In this document: positions 27,701-40,998 of the stretch, piece by piece
Layout of the letters: the number at the start of each line of letters is the position of its first letter
How positions within the stretch are numbered: position 1 is the stretch's first letter
Assembly: GCF_030265065.1 (NCBI RefSeq)
Contig: NC_080401.1
Coordinates: forward strand, 23,898,501 to 23,962,500
From: Corythoichthys intestinalis
Lineage: Eukaryota > Chordata > Actinopteri > Syngnathiformes > Syngnathidae
Length of the DNA stretch: 64,000 nt
Direction: 5' to 3'
The notes under the pieces: model-generated
Databases searched by the model: none
Told to the model about the DNA's origin: nothing
The model's input: the letters and a program-made list of their open reading frames with translations, nothing else
Translations under genes and position numbers: made by a program

Positions 27701-30700
27701 TTTGCCACTTTCCCACTAAAGTTACTGCGAACCGGCTTTCTAATCACCGGTTGTAGTATACGGACTACGTGTCCCATGATCACCCTGGGCTCACGCAGCC
27801 AATGGGCTGGGACTTTGGGGAGATCTAACGTAGCACATCTTGTTTGCTATTTGATTATATCTAGCGCGAACTGCCCGAGTGTTGTTGGAGCATTAAAAAA
27901 GTTAACGCAGGCTGCAAAAATCACGTCTGCTCATTACTGCACAACACCAGCATATGACCGTCGCCGTTTCGCACAATGCACAAAGGAGTATAACAAAACT
28001 TTTTTTTTTCTTTTTTAATACCGGATTGGCCCGAATATAAAACGACCCTGATTATAAGACAACCCCCCTCTTTTTCAAGACTCAAGTTTGAAAAAATACT
28101 TTTTGAACACCAAATTATTTTTTGTACAGAAAATAATTACAGTACATCTGAAACAAATGATTATATCAATATATTTGAGAAAAAAAAGCATGTTATTTTG
28201 CCTCATTGAGATCTTAATGTCTGAACATTTAAATATGTAAACTAAAGTGCAATCACATTAGTAAATTAATGGTTTATTTACATTTCAAAAACCAGAAGCC
28301 AATCTATTGTGATAAAACAACAAAATTGCAATAACTGCATTAACCATCAAAGTGAAGTGAACTGAAACTAGTCTTGAAACAAATCTGAATAAGGAAAAAC
28401 ATTGCAATAAAATAATGCAAACTGGTTAAACTTGAGAGTAGCTGAGATCTGTCATGACAGAACATCGCTTCAATGATATCTGGCGCCATCTAGGGTCGTG
28501 AATGGGTATAATGACCGCGAATATAAGACGACCCCCACTTTTTCAGTCTTATTTCAATGCAAAAAACAGTCTTATATTCGGGCCACTACGGTAATTTAAG
28601 GTTTCTCTGCGAGCCAGATGCAGCCATCAAAACAGTCAGATCTGGCTCGCGAGCCATAGGATCCCGACCCCTGATTTACGTCATCTCCCTGAGTGTCTAT
28701 AAAACATGGCGCCCTCCGCATGTCAAAACATGTACTAAATATTATAGATTTTTAAATCAGTGGCAATATTTAATGTGTTTCTAATAACATATTTTAGTAA
28801 AAGAGAACAATTATGGCTTATTAGAGCCTACAAATCTTTAAGTCCGAGTTTCCCTTTAAAAAGGTATTGCTTGGATGGCAACATATTTTAATCCAAAACC
28901 TGTATGTACCTTCCAAAATTAATGGTGCCTTCAAAGATGTTTAAGTTACCCATGCAACTGGCACTGATGCAGCCCCATACAATAACAGATACTGGTTTAT
29001 GGAGTCCTCTTTATGCCAGATGACATGGTGTTCCGGTTTTCCATAAAAAACCTCACATCTATATTTGTTGAGCAACAGAACAGTTTTTTAATTTGTCACA
29101 CTCGATTTTAAATGACTCCCGGCCCAGAGAAAACACCCGCGCCTCTGGGTGCCGTTTAGAAAGCGGCTTTTTTGCACTGAAGAGTTTAATCCAGCAACAG
29201 CGAAAGGCACATTGGATTGTGTTCTCCGACCAGAAGTATTGCCGAGCCCATTCTGGGATTTCCTTTACAGTGTCATTCTTGTCTTTGGTGCAGTGCCAAA
29301 AATCACAGACACACAGTGTTTTGGCCTTGCTACTTACTTGCACTGATTTCTCCAGATTATCTGAACCTTTCGATGATATTATAGACTGTAAATGATGAAA
29401 TCGCTAAATTCCTTGCAGTTGTACGTTGAAAAACATTGTCCTTAAACTGTTCAACTATTTTGTCGTGCAGTTCTTCAAAACCAGATGAACATTGCCCCAT
29501 TTTTGCTTGTGAATGACTGAGCAATTCTAGGAAGTTTCCTTTTTACCTTTTTATGTTATCCACCTGTTCCCAATCACTTTGTTTACTTGAGAGATGCTCC
29601 AAACTGGTGTTTGATGAGCATTCCTCGACTCTCTCAATCTTTTCTGCCACCTGTCCCAGCTCTTTTGGAACGTTGAAGCCATGAATTTTTCTAAGTTAAT
29701 GATTATTTGATAAAAAATAACATTTATCAGTATGAACATTAAATATAATGTCTTTGTGTCTCCGGTGTTTAAGGAAATATATAGGATTAACATGATTTGC
29801 AAATACAGTAATTGTCTTCGGGTTTTATTTTTATATATTTAATAGTTTTGGTATTCTCTTGTTGTTGTTGTTTTTTTTTTTAATTATGAAAATACAGGTG
29901 GACGGAAGATGATTTAAGGGGAACGGCAGTGAGAAGGAACATAGGGAATTGGGATATATAAACATGATTGAAAATATATGTTACCTGCAATAAGTGGCAT
30001 TATAAAATCATCACGACTCAATAGCAGATAGGAAATCAATTGGATGAAAGGAAAGATAAGGGTATGACGGGGGGGACAAGTTCGCAAGCAGTGCATATTA
30101 TGTGTTGTAGGGAACCCATATTAAAACTAATGATATGTGAGAAGTAGCGAGGGTGGCGTCCGGAACTAAAGTTTAATTTTGAAGCACTACCTGTTGACAA
30201 GGAATATAACTCCAAATTGCATTTTTCAAGCTCAAATCATGCGATCCCGACTTATGATTTTGATGACACCCTCTATTCATGTGTTGTTCAGGCTCAGTGG
30301 AGGTTTCTCGCAGGAGTCCCGTGGCCTCGTGGCTCTGTGCCATGCTCTATTGCTTTGGGAGCTATATTCTGGCCGACATCATGCTGGGAAGTAGCCCCAT
30401 TGACTACTTCCAACACAACAGCCACATTCTGCTAGCCTCTGCTGTCTGGTGAGAAAAGCAATCATTTTTTTCCTTCTTTAATTAATAATTTCATTTTTTT
30501 GACAAGTCACGTCAGATTTTCATGCTGAAACAATGACACACCTGTTAATCAGAAACTTCATTCAAAGAGAGAGAGAGAGCACCTAGAAGTTGTCCCTAAA
30601 TATTTGAAAATAAAGTTCCTCGCCATTAATTGTGAATCTTTCATCGATTAGATTAAAAAGAATTTAACTTTAGTTGATTGCTGGCATGCACTGCAGTGGA

Positions 30701-33700
30701 TATAAAAAGGTTTTTAGAACGTTTCATTCCATATTTTGTGAACCACTAGAAGGAGCTGACATACCACTGGTGATATTTGGTCACACCCCCCCCCCCCAAC
30801 TCATTGCCACTACTGCAAATTGTACCGTTTGTCTCTAAAATTATTATTATAAGTACACCGCTGCAAAACATTGTGTCCTTTTTATTTTAAAGGAATAAAC
30901 GGAATATAGATGAAATTAGAATAAAGCATAACTTTATTAACATTGTTTTGTTGATAACAAAATCAATTCATTTGCCTGAATTACAAAAAAAAAAAAAAAA
31001 AAAAAGGTCACATCCAAACAAAGGCATAGGTTTGGTCTCTATGATATATCGGGATAACCTGCATGTACACTTTTTGCTGGGGATAGGACAATGATAAAAC
31101 TGAACAGATTATTGAGCCGGCGTCAGGGCTACATTTCTCACGAATATGAACCTAATGATAGGCTAAATGATCAATGCATAAATAAATCTGTATTGCCTTA
31201 TTGTACTAACTTTAAATGTGTGACAACGTTTGATTCAAACCTTTGTATTCAAAAAGTACTATAGAAACCTTTGAAGTGCAAGCCCTTTATTAAAAAACAG
31301 GGAGCTATCCGAGAATGGGTCAACCTCTGGGGGACACTTGAGCACCCCTAGACTCAAAATAAAATATTGTAATATAAAAGTGATATGGGAAAAAATAATG
31401 AAAAAAAAAAAAATCTGACATATCCAAAGGACGATCTACATCTGAGGCGTACTAGACTACTCTAAGACTCGAACCAAAGTACTCTCATGAAATTCTGACT
31501 TGTGATTTAATGTCACAGATTTTTTTTCATGTGAGTACATGTTCATGTCAGTGTCCCTCTGAAGTGGACCCATTCTGGGATAGTTTTTTTAATAAAGGGA
31601 CTTGCACTCTGAAGCCATCGGGTTGCATTACCATAATGCACATAATGCAAACAATGATCCAAATGAGGGAGGGCCAGCTTGACTTCGTTGTTCCTAGTGG
31701 AGAATGGCCTGACTGCAGTAGTTTTGCAGGTTAGGAAGTTCACACGGTTTAATGTTATGCTAACTCTGATGCCGGTCGAACTTTCACCAGCAAAATTAAA
31801 CGGTAAATGGTGTTGTTATACTTGTATTGCGCCTTTCCACCTTTTGAGGCCCTCAAAGCGCTTTACACTATCTAGCCATCCACCTACTGGTGACGCAGCA
31901 CCAGGAGCAACATGGGGTTCAGTATCTTGCTCAAGGACACTTAGACGACTTCATCAGGGCGGAGAATCAAACCCACAACCTCTGTGTTGGGGGACAACTA
32001 CTCTACCACTGAGCCACACCACCCCCAATTAGTGGTGTTTTCCCCACCTCCACAACATTGATGTCTTTTTACATTACTTAAGAGTGGCTGCTGCTGCTTT
32101 TGGCCGAAAAAAAGCTTCTAATATCCCTCCTCTTCGAAGGGGGAGGAGGAGAAGACATGTTATCGACATAAATCTGTCGGGGCTGTGTGTGTGTGTGTCT
32201 GTGTGGAGAGGTGTCTAGTCATCAGCCAATCAAACGTCCGTTAGAAGGGGAAAAAAATGGACCGGCAAGTGAAAAGGGATAAATGTAAGTCTGAACATAA
32301 TGAAAATAATTCAGTTAATAATGGTTGGGCTTATTCTCTCCTTACAACATAAAGGAAGACAATCTAAATTACCTATATAAGTGGAGTCATTATATAATGC
32401 AAATATGGTCGCTTAAAAGTTGGTGGGGACAATTTTAGCATCCTGAAAAGTTGCGAGTGTTATGTCCCTACAGTCCCTATGCAAACCTACGCCCTTGCAT
32501 CCAAATTGTAAAAATAGACTCAAGGCACATTTTTTGACCATTTCATACAGAAAAATATAATTTAATAAAATACATAATAATAATACATTCAAATTGATTA
32601 GCAACAATAACTTACGACTTAACTTACTTAAGACAATATGCCAAACAGTTTGACCCCCCCCCCCCCCAAAAATGGAAGAAAAACGACAGTGTCATTGGAC
32701 AGAGGAAGAGTTTTTATTTTTGCTGCAGGCAGTATTACCTCCTTTGCTATGGTGTGGGGTTATTTTGCAGTGAGCATGCTAACAGTGATCGCTGGTTTAC
32801 TGATGTAAGACTGACAAAGAGGGACGATTGTTGGCAATATTCTGACATTTTTATTGAAAAACAATCAAGCCGCTTATCAATGTGATTGGGGTCTAATGTC
32901 TTTAATTGACGTCTTAATTGATTTGGCTTTCCGCTGCGAACATTTTTAGACACAGTAAACAGACTGGTCTTTCCTCGTCTCCTACTGGATTAAAAGTCAA
33001 AACTAAAAGCCAAACGCTACATATTCTTCGTCATATATCCTCGTCTAGCTCTTCATATCTCCAGTGCTCTTTGCTGTGTGGTCTTGTTTGGTTAAAAAAT
33101 ACTGCGCACACTGAAAATGAGAGCGCCACTAAGTGGGTGTGCAAGTGCACTTTATTCTAGTACGGCAAAAATGCATGTTTCCCCGGGGGGGGTGCCCCAC
33201 CACTTTAGAAGTACTGGTGTAGTGGCATAAAACAAAACCACATTATAGTGATATAAATTTTGATTAGGTAACTTAATGACACAATACTGAAAACATACTG
33301 TACATCAGCATATTGTTACATTGCTATTAATTATTTTCTCTTTGTTAAGGTAGCTTTAAATCGCGAAGGTCTAACGTACGTTGTTATAAATAATGTGTGC
33401 CAGGACTGGTTGTCACACCCATTTTGGTGTCATCAAAATGGGCCGGGACCCCTCCCTGAATCCCTTCAGTTTTGGAAAGGGGCAAAAAACTCACACACAA
33501 AGTGAGGTCAAATGAGCAGAAAATTTGCTACGGCAAGGAACTGTAAGATGCTCAGGACATTGTGAACAGGCAGATTGTCATGGTGAAGCAGCAACAAGTT
33601 GTCATGCACAACGTCGTTCCTTCTTGTACATTAAATTAAATTAACGCTGTGTGATCTCTTGTCCATGTGCTGACTAAAACTTGAAGCTGGGGTTTGAAAA

Positions 33701-36700
33701 ATATCTTTCAAACACCTCTTACAGCAGCACAAAGCAGTCTCCTTGAATCTCATTCTTAGGTCTTTGTCGTATACCCACACAGGTACCTCATCTTCTACTG
33801 CCCACTGAACCTGTTCTACAAATGTGTGGCTTTTCTGCCTGTCAAGTTGGTGTTGGTTGCCCTAAAGGAAGTCGTCCGCACTCGCAAGATTGCCGCCGGC
33901 GTCCATCACGCCCACCATGCGTACCACCATGGTTTCTTTATCATGGTCATCGTCGGTTATGTCAAAGGTAAAATACTAGCAGATCACACTATCACACAGG
34001 TGGAAAGTGATGCAGTAATATTACAAATGGAGCCACTGTTTATCCTCACAGGGTCTGGGGTGGCTCTCATTTCCAACTTCGAGCAGCTGCTGCGTGGCGT
34101 GTGGAGGCCCGAGAGCAACGAGATCCTCAACATGTCATTGTAAGTTGCCTCTGCGCTGATACACACACCTGTCTCCAATTGGTGGGTGCTGTAGAAGTGG
34201 AAATACCATGTGTTACCATTTGCTGGTTAATGAGATGTCACTGACCGACTGTTTAGAAAGTTACCAACTGTTATTTCATATTACACACTGTTAAGTCTGG
34301 AAGCACTATCAATAAACTTTGTCTTATTGTTTTCACAACACGGCTGTAACAAACCAGTACGTAAAACACAACACACTCATTGAATAAATCATAATATGAT
34401 CATAAATAACAAAATGGATAAATCTTTACTAATACAAATATAATAAACAGTGAAGAAAATACGTATTTGAACACACTGCTATTTTACAAGTTCTCCCACA
34501 GGGGTCTGAAATTTTCATTTTAGGTGCCTGTCCACTGTGAGAGAGATAATATAAAAAGAAAAATCCAGAAATCACAATGTATGATTTTTTTTTTTTTTTT
34601 ACAATTTATTTTTGTGATACAGCTGCAAATAAGTATTGGAACACCTGAGAAAACGAATGTTAATATTTGGCACAGTAGCCTTTGTTTGCAATTAGAGGTC
34701 AAACCTTTCCTGTAGTTTACACCAGGTTTGCACACACTGTATCTTGGCACTCCTATAAGTCAGGTTTCTGGGGTGTCGCTGAGAAACACCGAGTTTTAGC
34801 TCCCTTCATAGTTTTCTATTGGGTTTAGGTCTAGAGACTGGCTAGGACATGCTATGGAACCTTGTTATGCTTCTTACAGAGCCACTCCTTGGTTTTCCTG
34901 GCTGTGTGCTTCGGGTCATTGTCATGATAGAAGACCCAGGCACGACCCATCTTCAATACTCTGATCGAAGGACTGAGGTTGTTCCCCAAAATCTCACAAT
35001 ACAGGGCCCCAGTCATTCTCTCTTTAATACAGTGCACTCGCTCTGTCCCATGCGAAGAAAAACACCCCCAAAGCATGATGCTACCACCCCCGTGCTTCAC
35101 AGTAGCGATGGTGTTCTCTAGATGGTACTCATCCTTCTTCTTCCTCCAAACACGTTAGTGGAATTATGACCAAAAAGTTCTATTTCACTCTCATTAGACC
35201 ACAGAACTTGCTCCCATGACTCCTCTGCATCATTCGAGAGGTCATAGGCAAACTTAAGACGGGCCTTGAAATGTGCTGGTTTAAGCAAAGGAACCTTCCG
35301 TGCCATGCATGATTTCAAACCATGATGTCCTAGTGTATTACCAACAGTAACCTTGGAAACAGTGGTCCCAGCTCTTCTCAGGTCATTGACCAATTACTGT
35401 TGTATAGTTATGGGCTGATTCCTCACCTTTCCTAGGATCATTGAGACCCCACGAGGTGATATCTTACATGGGGCTCCATTCCGATTGAGATTGAATGTCA
35501 TATTTAGCTTCTTCCATTTTCTAATGATTGCTCCAACAGTGGACCTTTTTCCACCAAGCTGCTTGGCAATTGCTCCGTAGCCCTTTCCAGCCTTATGGAG
35601 GTGTACAATTTTGTCTCTGGTGTCTTTTGACAGGTCTTTGGTCTTGACTATGTTACATGTTTGAGTCTTACTGATTGTATGGGGTGGACAGGTGTCTTTA
35701 TGCTACTATCGATCTCAAATTAGTGCATATGATTCAGGATAATACATGGAGTTAAGGTGGATTTTTAATGGGCGGACTAACAGGTCTTTCAGGGTCAGAA
35801 TTCTAGCTGATAGACTGGTGTTCAAATACTTATTTGCAACTGTATCACACAAATAAATTGCTAAAAAAAAAATCATGCATTGTGATTTCTGGATTTTTCT
35901 TGTTAGATTATCTCTCTCACAGTGGCCATGCCCCTACAATGAAAATTTCAGAGCCTTTCATGATTTCTAAGTGGGAGAACTTGCAAAATAGCCATGTGTT
36001 CAAATACGTATTTTCTTCATTTTAGCTCTTTTTACATTGAAATTTAATTTACACGAGTTTAAAAATTGTATTGTCTCATTTTGCATGTTATTTCAAGCTT
36101 TAAGTAGACAATGGCACAAAATTGAATTTCATGATTATGCCTGCCAAAGTTAATTTGGATAGGGTCATAAGCAGGACAGAAATTGGATGGATGGATGTGA
36201 TAATTAAAAAAAAATGAACAAATTATATTTTATGCACAGTATATCTAACGTGGTTTGTTTTACCTGTATTATACTGTAAACGCATGCATGCGTATTTGCT
36301 TATTAACAACAACTCAACGAACCAATTCAATGTGATAACAGTAAAAAACACAAGAATTCAACTTGATTTCATATTTTTTTTTTTTTAAAATGATTGCAAC
36401 AAATATTAGAAGACTATATCAATGCATACAGACCAAGACAAAGTTCTTCGGCTGGATTTAATTTCTAACCAAGTTATTTTTTTCAGTCTATCCACCTGTT
36501 TCATTCTATTCAGCAAGTACCAGCACTTTACTATGAAGGGAAATTACATAATTTATCAATAAATTACTAATATGCATTCAAAAATTATAGGTAAAGGTAA
36601 AAATATATATAATTATTTGTTGAAGACAGAATATCAAATTCTTCTTGACCTCAAATTTGACAGGTAAAAGTAAACATTCATTGACAAGTGGGTAAAGATT

Positions 36701-37224
36701 ATACATCTTCTTGTTTTTCTTCCTTTGCCTCTGCAGCCCTACCAAAGCCAGCCTGTATGGAGCCATCCTCTTCACCATGCAGGAGGCTCACTGGCTTCCA
36801 GTGTCCAAGAGCATGCTCATCATCACCTTTACCCTCTTCATGGCCACTAGCAAGGTTTGCCCCGTAAACATGACACATGAAAATGAATCATTCAAACTAT
36901 TACAGTAAAATTCATTGATACTATATTTGATCGCTGAGATTTTGACAATGGCATGTCTGGACAGGAAAGAATTCACCTTAAAATATCAACCAGATGCTAT
37001 CTTTCCTACTTTTATTAAAGGTGTGGATGACTGCCCGTCACTCCCACGGTTCGCCCTTCAGCCTTATTGAGTCCTGGATTTGTCATCTGCTCTTCCGCTC
37101 CCCTCTGGGCGGTTCTGAAGAAGACCATCATCACGCTCCAGCCGCCCCAGCCCCTTCATCGCTGAAAAGCAAAGAGGACCTGAGTGAGGGTGCTCGAAAA
37201 AGGAAAGCCAAGAAAGCCGAGTAG
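21731..37224 (+). CDS. tmem38a: tmem38a, TRIC-A cation channel, complete
   Basis: Trimeric intracellular cation channel type A of SR/ER membranes; it passes K+ to balance charge during Ca2+ release. Exons: 21731-21854, 30292-30448, 33783-33967, 34052-34139, 36737-36854 and 37021-37224, all GT-AG and in frame, 876 nt, 291 aa (human about 299). Recognised blocks are [51 protein letters not shown], the KEVVRTRK lipid-binding motif (about 122-129), [18 protein letters not shown] and [14 protein letters not shown]. The tail has a His-rich stretch and ends KRKAKKAE, a basic end typical of TRIC proteins. This start codon gives the N-terminus of the family; the upstream in-frame ATG at 21674 would add an unrelated leader. 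Confidence 0.97.
21855..22894 (+). other. tmem38a intron 1, proximal part
   Basis: Intron sequence. It contains degenerate pieces of the CTTTCAGTGCCATTGACAAT repeat (about 22524-22680, also seen at 16456) and a short SINE-like stretch (TTGCTCAAGGACATGG, about 22780). No exon signals are seen. Confidence 0.45.
22895..24426. mobile_element. hAT element in tmem38a intron 1
   Basis: Starts TAGGCATGTGCCGG and ends CGGCACTTCTA. A perfect 8-bp duplication, CTGTAAAC, lies at 22887-22894 and 24427-24434. Sub-terminal arms carry AAGGTATCACGGTATT and the inverse ACCACGGTATACCTT. It contains a further insertion at about 23003-23592. Confidence 0.87.
23003..23592. mobile_element. Unclassified element nested in the intron-1 hAT
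   Basis: Left part GAGGCGTAGCAAGGGTCC with CCCCAGGCAA; right part GGGGCCCCTGCTGGCTGC with CCTAGGCAATTGCC. It splits the hAT element's sequence, but I could not place exact ends or a duplication, so superfamily and limits are approximate. Confidence 0.45.
24508..24567 (+). repeat. Truncated SINE/LINE 3' tail with ATGA repeats
   Basis: GCGACCCTCGTGAGGACAAG followed by GCGGCATGGAAAATGAATGA repeats, a common fish retroposon 3' end. A related tail, with GGATAGGGTCATAAGCAGGA and ATGGATGG repeats, lies at 36159-36197. Confidence 0.6.
24568..25757 (+). other. tmem38a intron 1, no element recognised
   Basis: AT-rich intronic DNA without recognisable exons or transposon ends. Confidence 0.4.
26190..27227. 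mobile_element. Palindromic, rearranged Tc1 derivative
   Basis: Ends CAGTGGGGCAAATAAGTATT and the inverse, flanked by TA (26188-26189, 27228-27229). Both arms of about 310 bp encode the same transposase C-terminus: minus strand, stop at 26406, [18 protein letters not shown]; plus strand, to about 27009, [18 protein letters not shown]. Between them the plus strand (about 26585-26920) encodes the second HTH and the first catalytic D ([35 protein letters not shown]). The usual 5' TIR, the N-terminus, the second D and the E are gone. In effect the 3' end is present twice, head to head. Confidence 0.88.
28019..28593 (-). mobile_element. TIR element T1, copy 1 (superfamily undetermined)
   Basis: Ends TACCGGATTGGCCCGAATAT and ATTCGGGCCACTACGGTA. 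Sub-terminal AGACAACCCCCCTCTTTTTC pairs with GACGACCCCCACTTTTTCAG. It matches the element at 39730-40228 in opposite orientation. The TA at each end suggests a TA duplication, but the superfamily is uncertain. Confidence 0.75.
28860..29830 (-). pseudogene. Degenerate Tc1-like transposon remnant
   Basis: The minus strand retains translated pieces of a Tc1-like transposase widespread in fish: HTH-like [20 protein letters not shown] (about 29355-29415), then [19 protein letters not shown] and [14 protein letters not shown] within the frame 29059-29343. Nucleotide blocks such as GATGAGCATTCCTCGACT and CTGTCCCAGCTCTTTTGG match the family's 5' untranslated part as I know it. There are several stops and no clear TIRs. 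It is old and inactive. Located in tmem38a intron 1. Confidence 0.7.
29831..30291 (+). other. tmem38a intron 1, distal part
   Basis: AT-rich sequence leading into the TTGTTCAG acceptor of exon 2. Nothing else recognised. Confidence 0.4.
31021..31190 (+). repeat. Dispersed repeat family R1, copy C
   Basis: AAGGCATAGGTTTGGTCTCT through GGCTAAATGATCAATGCATA. It is the longest forward copy and shares about 170 bp with the inverted copy at 20812-20990. Lies in tmem38a intron 2. Confidence 0.72.
31801..32025 (-). mobile_element. V-SINE-like tRNA-derived SINE
   Basis: On the minus strand the A box TGGCTCAGTGGTAGAG (32016-32001) and B box GGTTGTGGGTTTGATTC (31980-31964) form a tRNA-like head. The V-SINE-type central block GTCCTTGAGCAAGATACTGA and the tail AAAGCGCTTTGAGGGCC follow. 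It is well preserved relative to the 10384-10571 copy. tmem38a intron 2. Confidence 0.85.
32026..33429 (+). other. tmem38a intron 2, mostly unassigned
   Basis: Includes a short GT-rich microsatellite (about 32187-32204), a C run (about 32656-32667) and a G-rich piece at 33181-33200. No exon or transposon with readable ends. Confidence 0.4.
33430..33635 (-). pseudogene. Mariner transposase fragment, decayed
   Basis: On the minus strand 33541-33600 reads [20 protein letters not shown], the classic mariner HHDNAPAH region around the second catalytic D. After a disruption, a piece resembling the DFFLFPKLKG region follows. This differs from the Tc1 elements in the window. It is short and broken; no ends are left. 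tmem38a intron 2. Confidence 0.65.
34448..36022 (-). mobile_element. Tc1-like transposon in tmem38a intron 4, inactive
   Basis: Ends CAGTGAAGAAAATACGTATT and the inverse, with the right edge slightly diverged. Sub-terminal inverted repeats of about 170 bp include CAAGTTCTCCCAC. Transposase on the minus strand: HTH region starting near 35660 ([20 protein letters not shown]), then frames 35118-35393 and 34852-35100. The first catalytic position reads [11 protein letters not shown], Asn for the usual Asp; the second D (YHDNDPKH) is present. A stop interrupts the DNA-binding part near 35395 and the region around the last E is degraded. Confidence 0.9.
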
Positions 37225-37634
37225 ACTGCGAAATGTGTCTGACTCACCAACACGACCTTCACTCTATGGCGCCTCTTTTCTTGAAGCAAAAGCGTTTTTA
37301 CGATTGAGACGCTTTGTGTTTGAGCCAAACGGTGCCCTGAGTTTTACATTTTCATTTACATCTCACAAGGACTCTGTAAATACAGTAGGACTATCCACTT
37401 TTAAACCTTCCCTGGCCATTTTAAAAGCTATTTTTAACATTTCCATCCATGCTTATGTTGTCCACATTCAGGCCGCTCGTGCTCAATGTTGGCGTGTCGG
37501 TGGTTATCTTTTGGTCCATTTCAGTGGTTTCTGAACGGAAAGAAAAAGTCTATTTCAATCAGACAAACATGATGAACCTTTAATGTGAAAAGAAATAACT
37601 TTTTATCGACACTTACGACTAATTAAAATATTTG

Positions 37635-37640
37635 AATAAA
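37635..37640 (+). terminator. tmem38a poly(A) signal candidate
   Basis: AATAAA about 410 nt past the stop codon at 37222-37224, followed by TGTTTGTCGTGT, a GU-rich stretch suitable as a downstream element. The 3' UTR would be about 0.43 kb. Confidence 0.55.
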
Positions 37641-37986
37641 AATGAATACAAATGTTTGTCGTGTATTTTCTTCATGTAGTGGATGACATTGAGGTGTTTT
37701 GATCACAATTAGTGTTTATGTAATAAATTTCAGGCAAGAGTTTACTCCTAATAGAATTTTCACAATGGCAATTTTATGATATTTCCTCTTCACCACCACA
37801 GTGGATTAGGAGGGTCATTGCAGAGTTGGAGGACATGTTGGCTTAAAGATTTTTGAAAAAGAAGCTTTCACTTCTCACATTTTTCTCATACATATTCACC
37901 AGTAATCTAAACTACCAAAAAACATAGTAAACAATCAAACACTTGATTATGTCATTTTACAGATTAATCATATTTTTTTATATATA
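37641..37986. other. Intergenic, tmem38a to Tc1
   Basis: About 350 bp of AT-rich DNA with nothing recognised. Confidence 0.4.
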
Positions 37987-39595
<1,609 letters not shown>

Positions 39596-39729
39596 AATGT
39601 GATATTTATAAAATTTTGCCTAATCACAGTTACAGTTACAAATGTGCATTGTTAGATTTTTTTTCTCAGTAGTAGCAGCTAAATGTTTAGTCGCTAGCTG
39701 TTACTGCTGTTCAAGAGAATAACCATACT

Positions 39730-40228
39730 TACCGTATTGGCCCGGATATAAGACAGTGTTTTTTGCATTGAAATAAGACTGAAAAAGTGGGGGTCGTCTT
39801 CTATTCGGGGTCTAGATATTATATCGATTTACGACGCTAGATGGCGCCAGATATCATTGAAGCGAATGCTGAACTTGACTCCCCAGGCCAAAGCGACCCC
39901 TTATAGTTAATGCAGTTATTGCAATTTTGTTGTTTTATCACAATAGATTGGTTTATTTACATTTCAAAAGCAGAAGCCATTCATTTACGAATGTGATTGC
40001 CCTTTAGTTTACATATTTAAATGTTCAAATATCAAGATTTGAGTGAGGCAAAATAACATGCTTTTTCTCTCAAATATATTATTATATTCATTTGTTTCAG
40101 ATGTACTGTAATTATTTTTTGTAGAAAAAATAATTTGGTGTTCAAAAAGTCTTTTTTCAAACATGAGTCTTGAAAAAGAGGGGGTTGTCTTATAATCAGG
40201 GCCGTCTTATATTCGGGCCAATACGGTA
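39730..40228 (+). mobile_element. TIR element T1, copy 2
   Basis: TACCGTATTGGCCCGGATAT at the left and CGGGCCAATACGGTA at the right form a near-perfect TIR. The interior matches 28019-28593 in inverse orientation (shared CTAGATGGCGCCAGATATCA, TTTTGTTGTTTTATCACAAT). Non-coding. Confidence 0.8.
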
Positions 40229-40523
40229 TTTAATAAGTAAAGGGGGGAAAATGTCTTATTTTGATCATATCCATTATGGGGTTGCATGAGGTGGAGTGAG
40301 ACATTAAATCAAAGCTTACTATTTTATAAAAACAAGAAAATTAGTTTTACCCATTCTTTTGGAAACCTGTTTGATGATTTTAAATCTAATACATTATGTG
40401 ATTCACTTTCAATTTCCTCTTTTACTATGGTAAAAACAAAAAAAATGTAACGGTAGTTGTTGTTGCGTGCATGTTGTGGGATACACGTTCCACCATTTTA
40501 ACCGTTTTATTTGAGATTCAGTT

Positions 40524-40998
40524 GTCACACATTTCAAATGAATTGTGTTGTATTGATAAACAATGAAGACAAAATTTGAACACAATACTTTAGATTTTTT
40601 TGCTCAGTCCAAGATATTTTCTGCAAAAGTTGCTGCTGATTCAAAAGTATGATTATTGCACATGTTCTTGCCTCTGAAATGAAACGTCACGTCACGTTGA
40701 TTGCTACAATTCTAGAAACAAATCAATGTGAAGTAACGTTTCATTTCAGAGGCAAGAACATGTGCAATAATCATGTTTTTGAAATCACTTTACCTTGATT
40801 GCTCCAATTCTAGAAACAAATCAATCAACGTGAAGTGATGTTTCATTTCAGAGGCAAGAACGTGCAATAATCCGTTTTTGGAATCAGCAGCGACTTTTGC
40901 CTTCACAGAAAATATGTTGGACCAAAAATTAAAATATTGTGTTCTAATTTTTGTTCATTGTTTATCAATGCAAAACAATTCACTTGAAATGTGTGACA
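40524..40998. repeat. 475-bp inverted repeat 0.7 kb upstream of comp
   Basis: The outer arms pair from GTCACACATTTCAAATGAAT (40524) with ATTCACTTGAAATGTGTGAC (ends 40998), through ATTGATAAACAATGAA and AGATATTTTCTGCAAAAG. Inside is a perfect 39-nt inverted repeat (40649-40687 with 40736-40774, 48-nt spacer) carrying TTCTTGCCTCTGAAATGA. A third copy of that block and of ATTCTAGAAACAAATCAAT lies about 100 bp on (40808-40875), forming a local direct repeat. It could be a foldback element; no target duplication was identified. Confidence 0.85.

Larger units (their letters stand above)
25758..28673. mobile_element. hAT (Charlie-like) element holding two insertions
   Basis: Starts CAGGGGTCGGGAACC and ends GATCCCGACCCCTG. 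Sub-terminal GAGAGAGCCATGAA pairs with GGCTCGCGAGCCATAGG. The flanks ATCTATGT (25750-25757) and ATTTACGT (28674-28681) agree at 6/8 positions. No transposase was found. A Tc1 derivative (26190-27227) and a TIR element (28019-28593) lie inside it, so both came later. Confidence 0.78.

Noticed and set aside
32635-32960. Possible Tc1 remnant (AMVWGYFA-like translation)
   Set aside because: Only a few residues agree and nothing extends either side; not enough to call.
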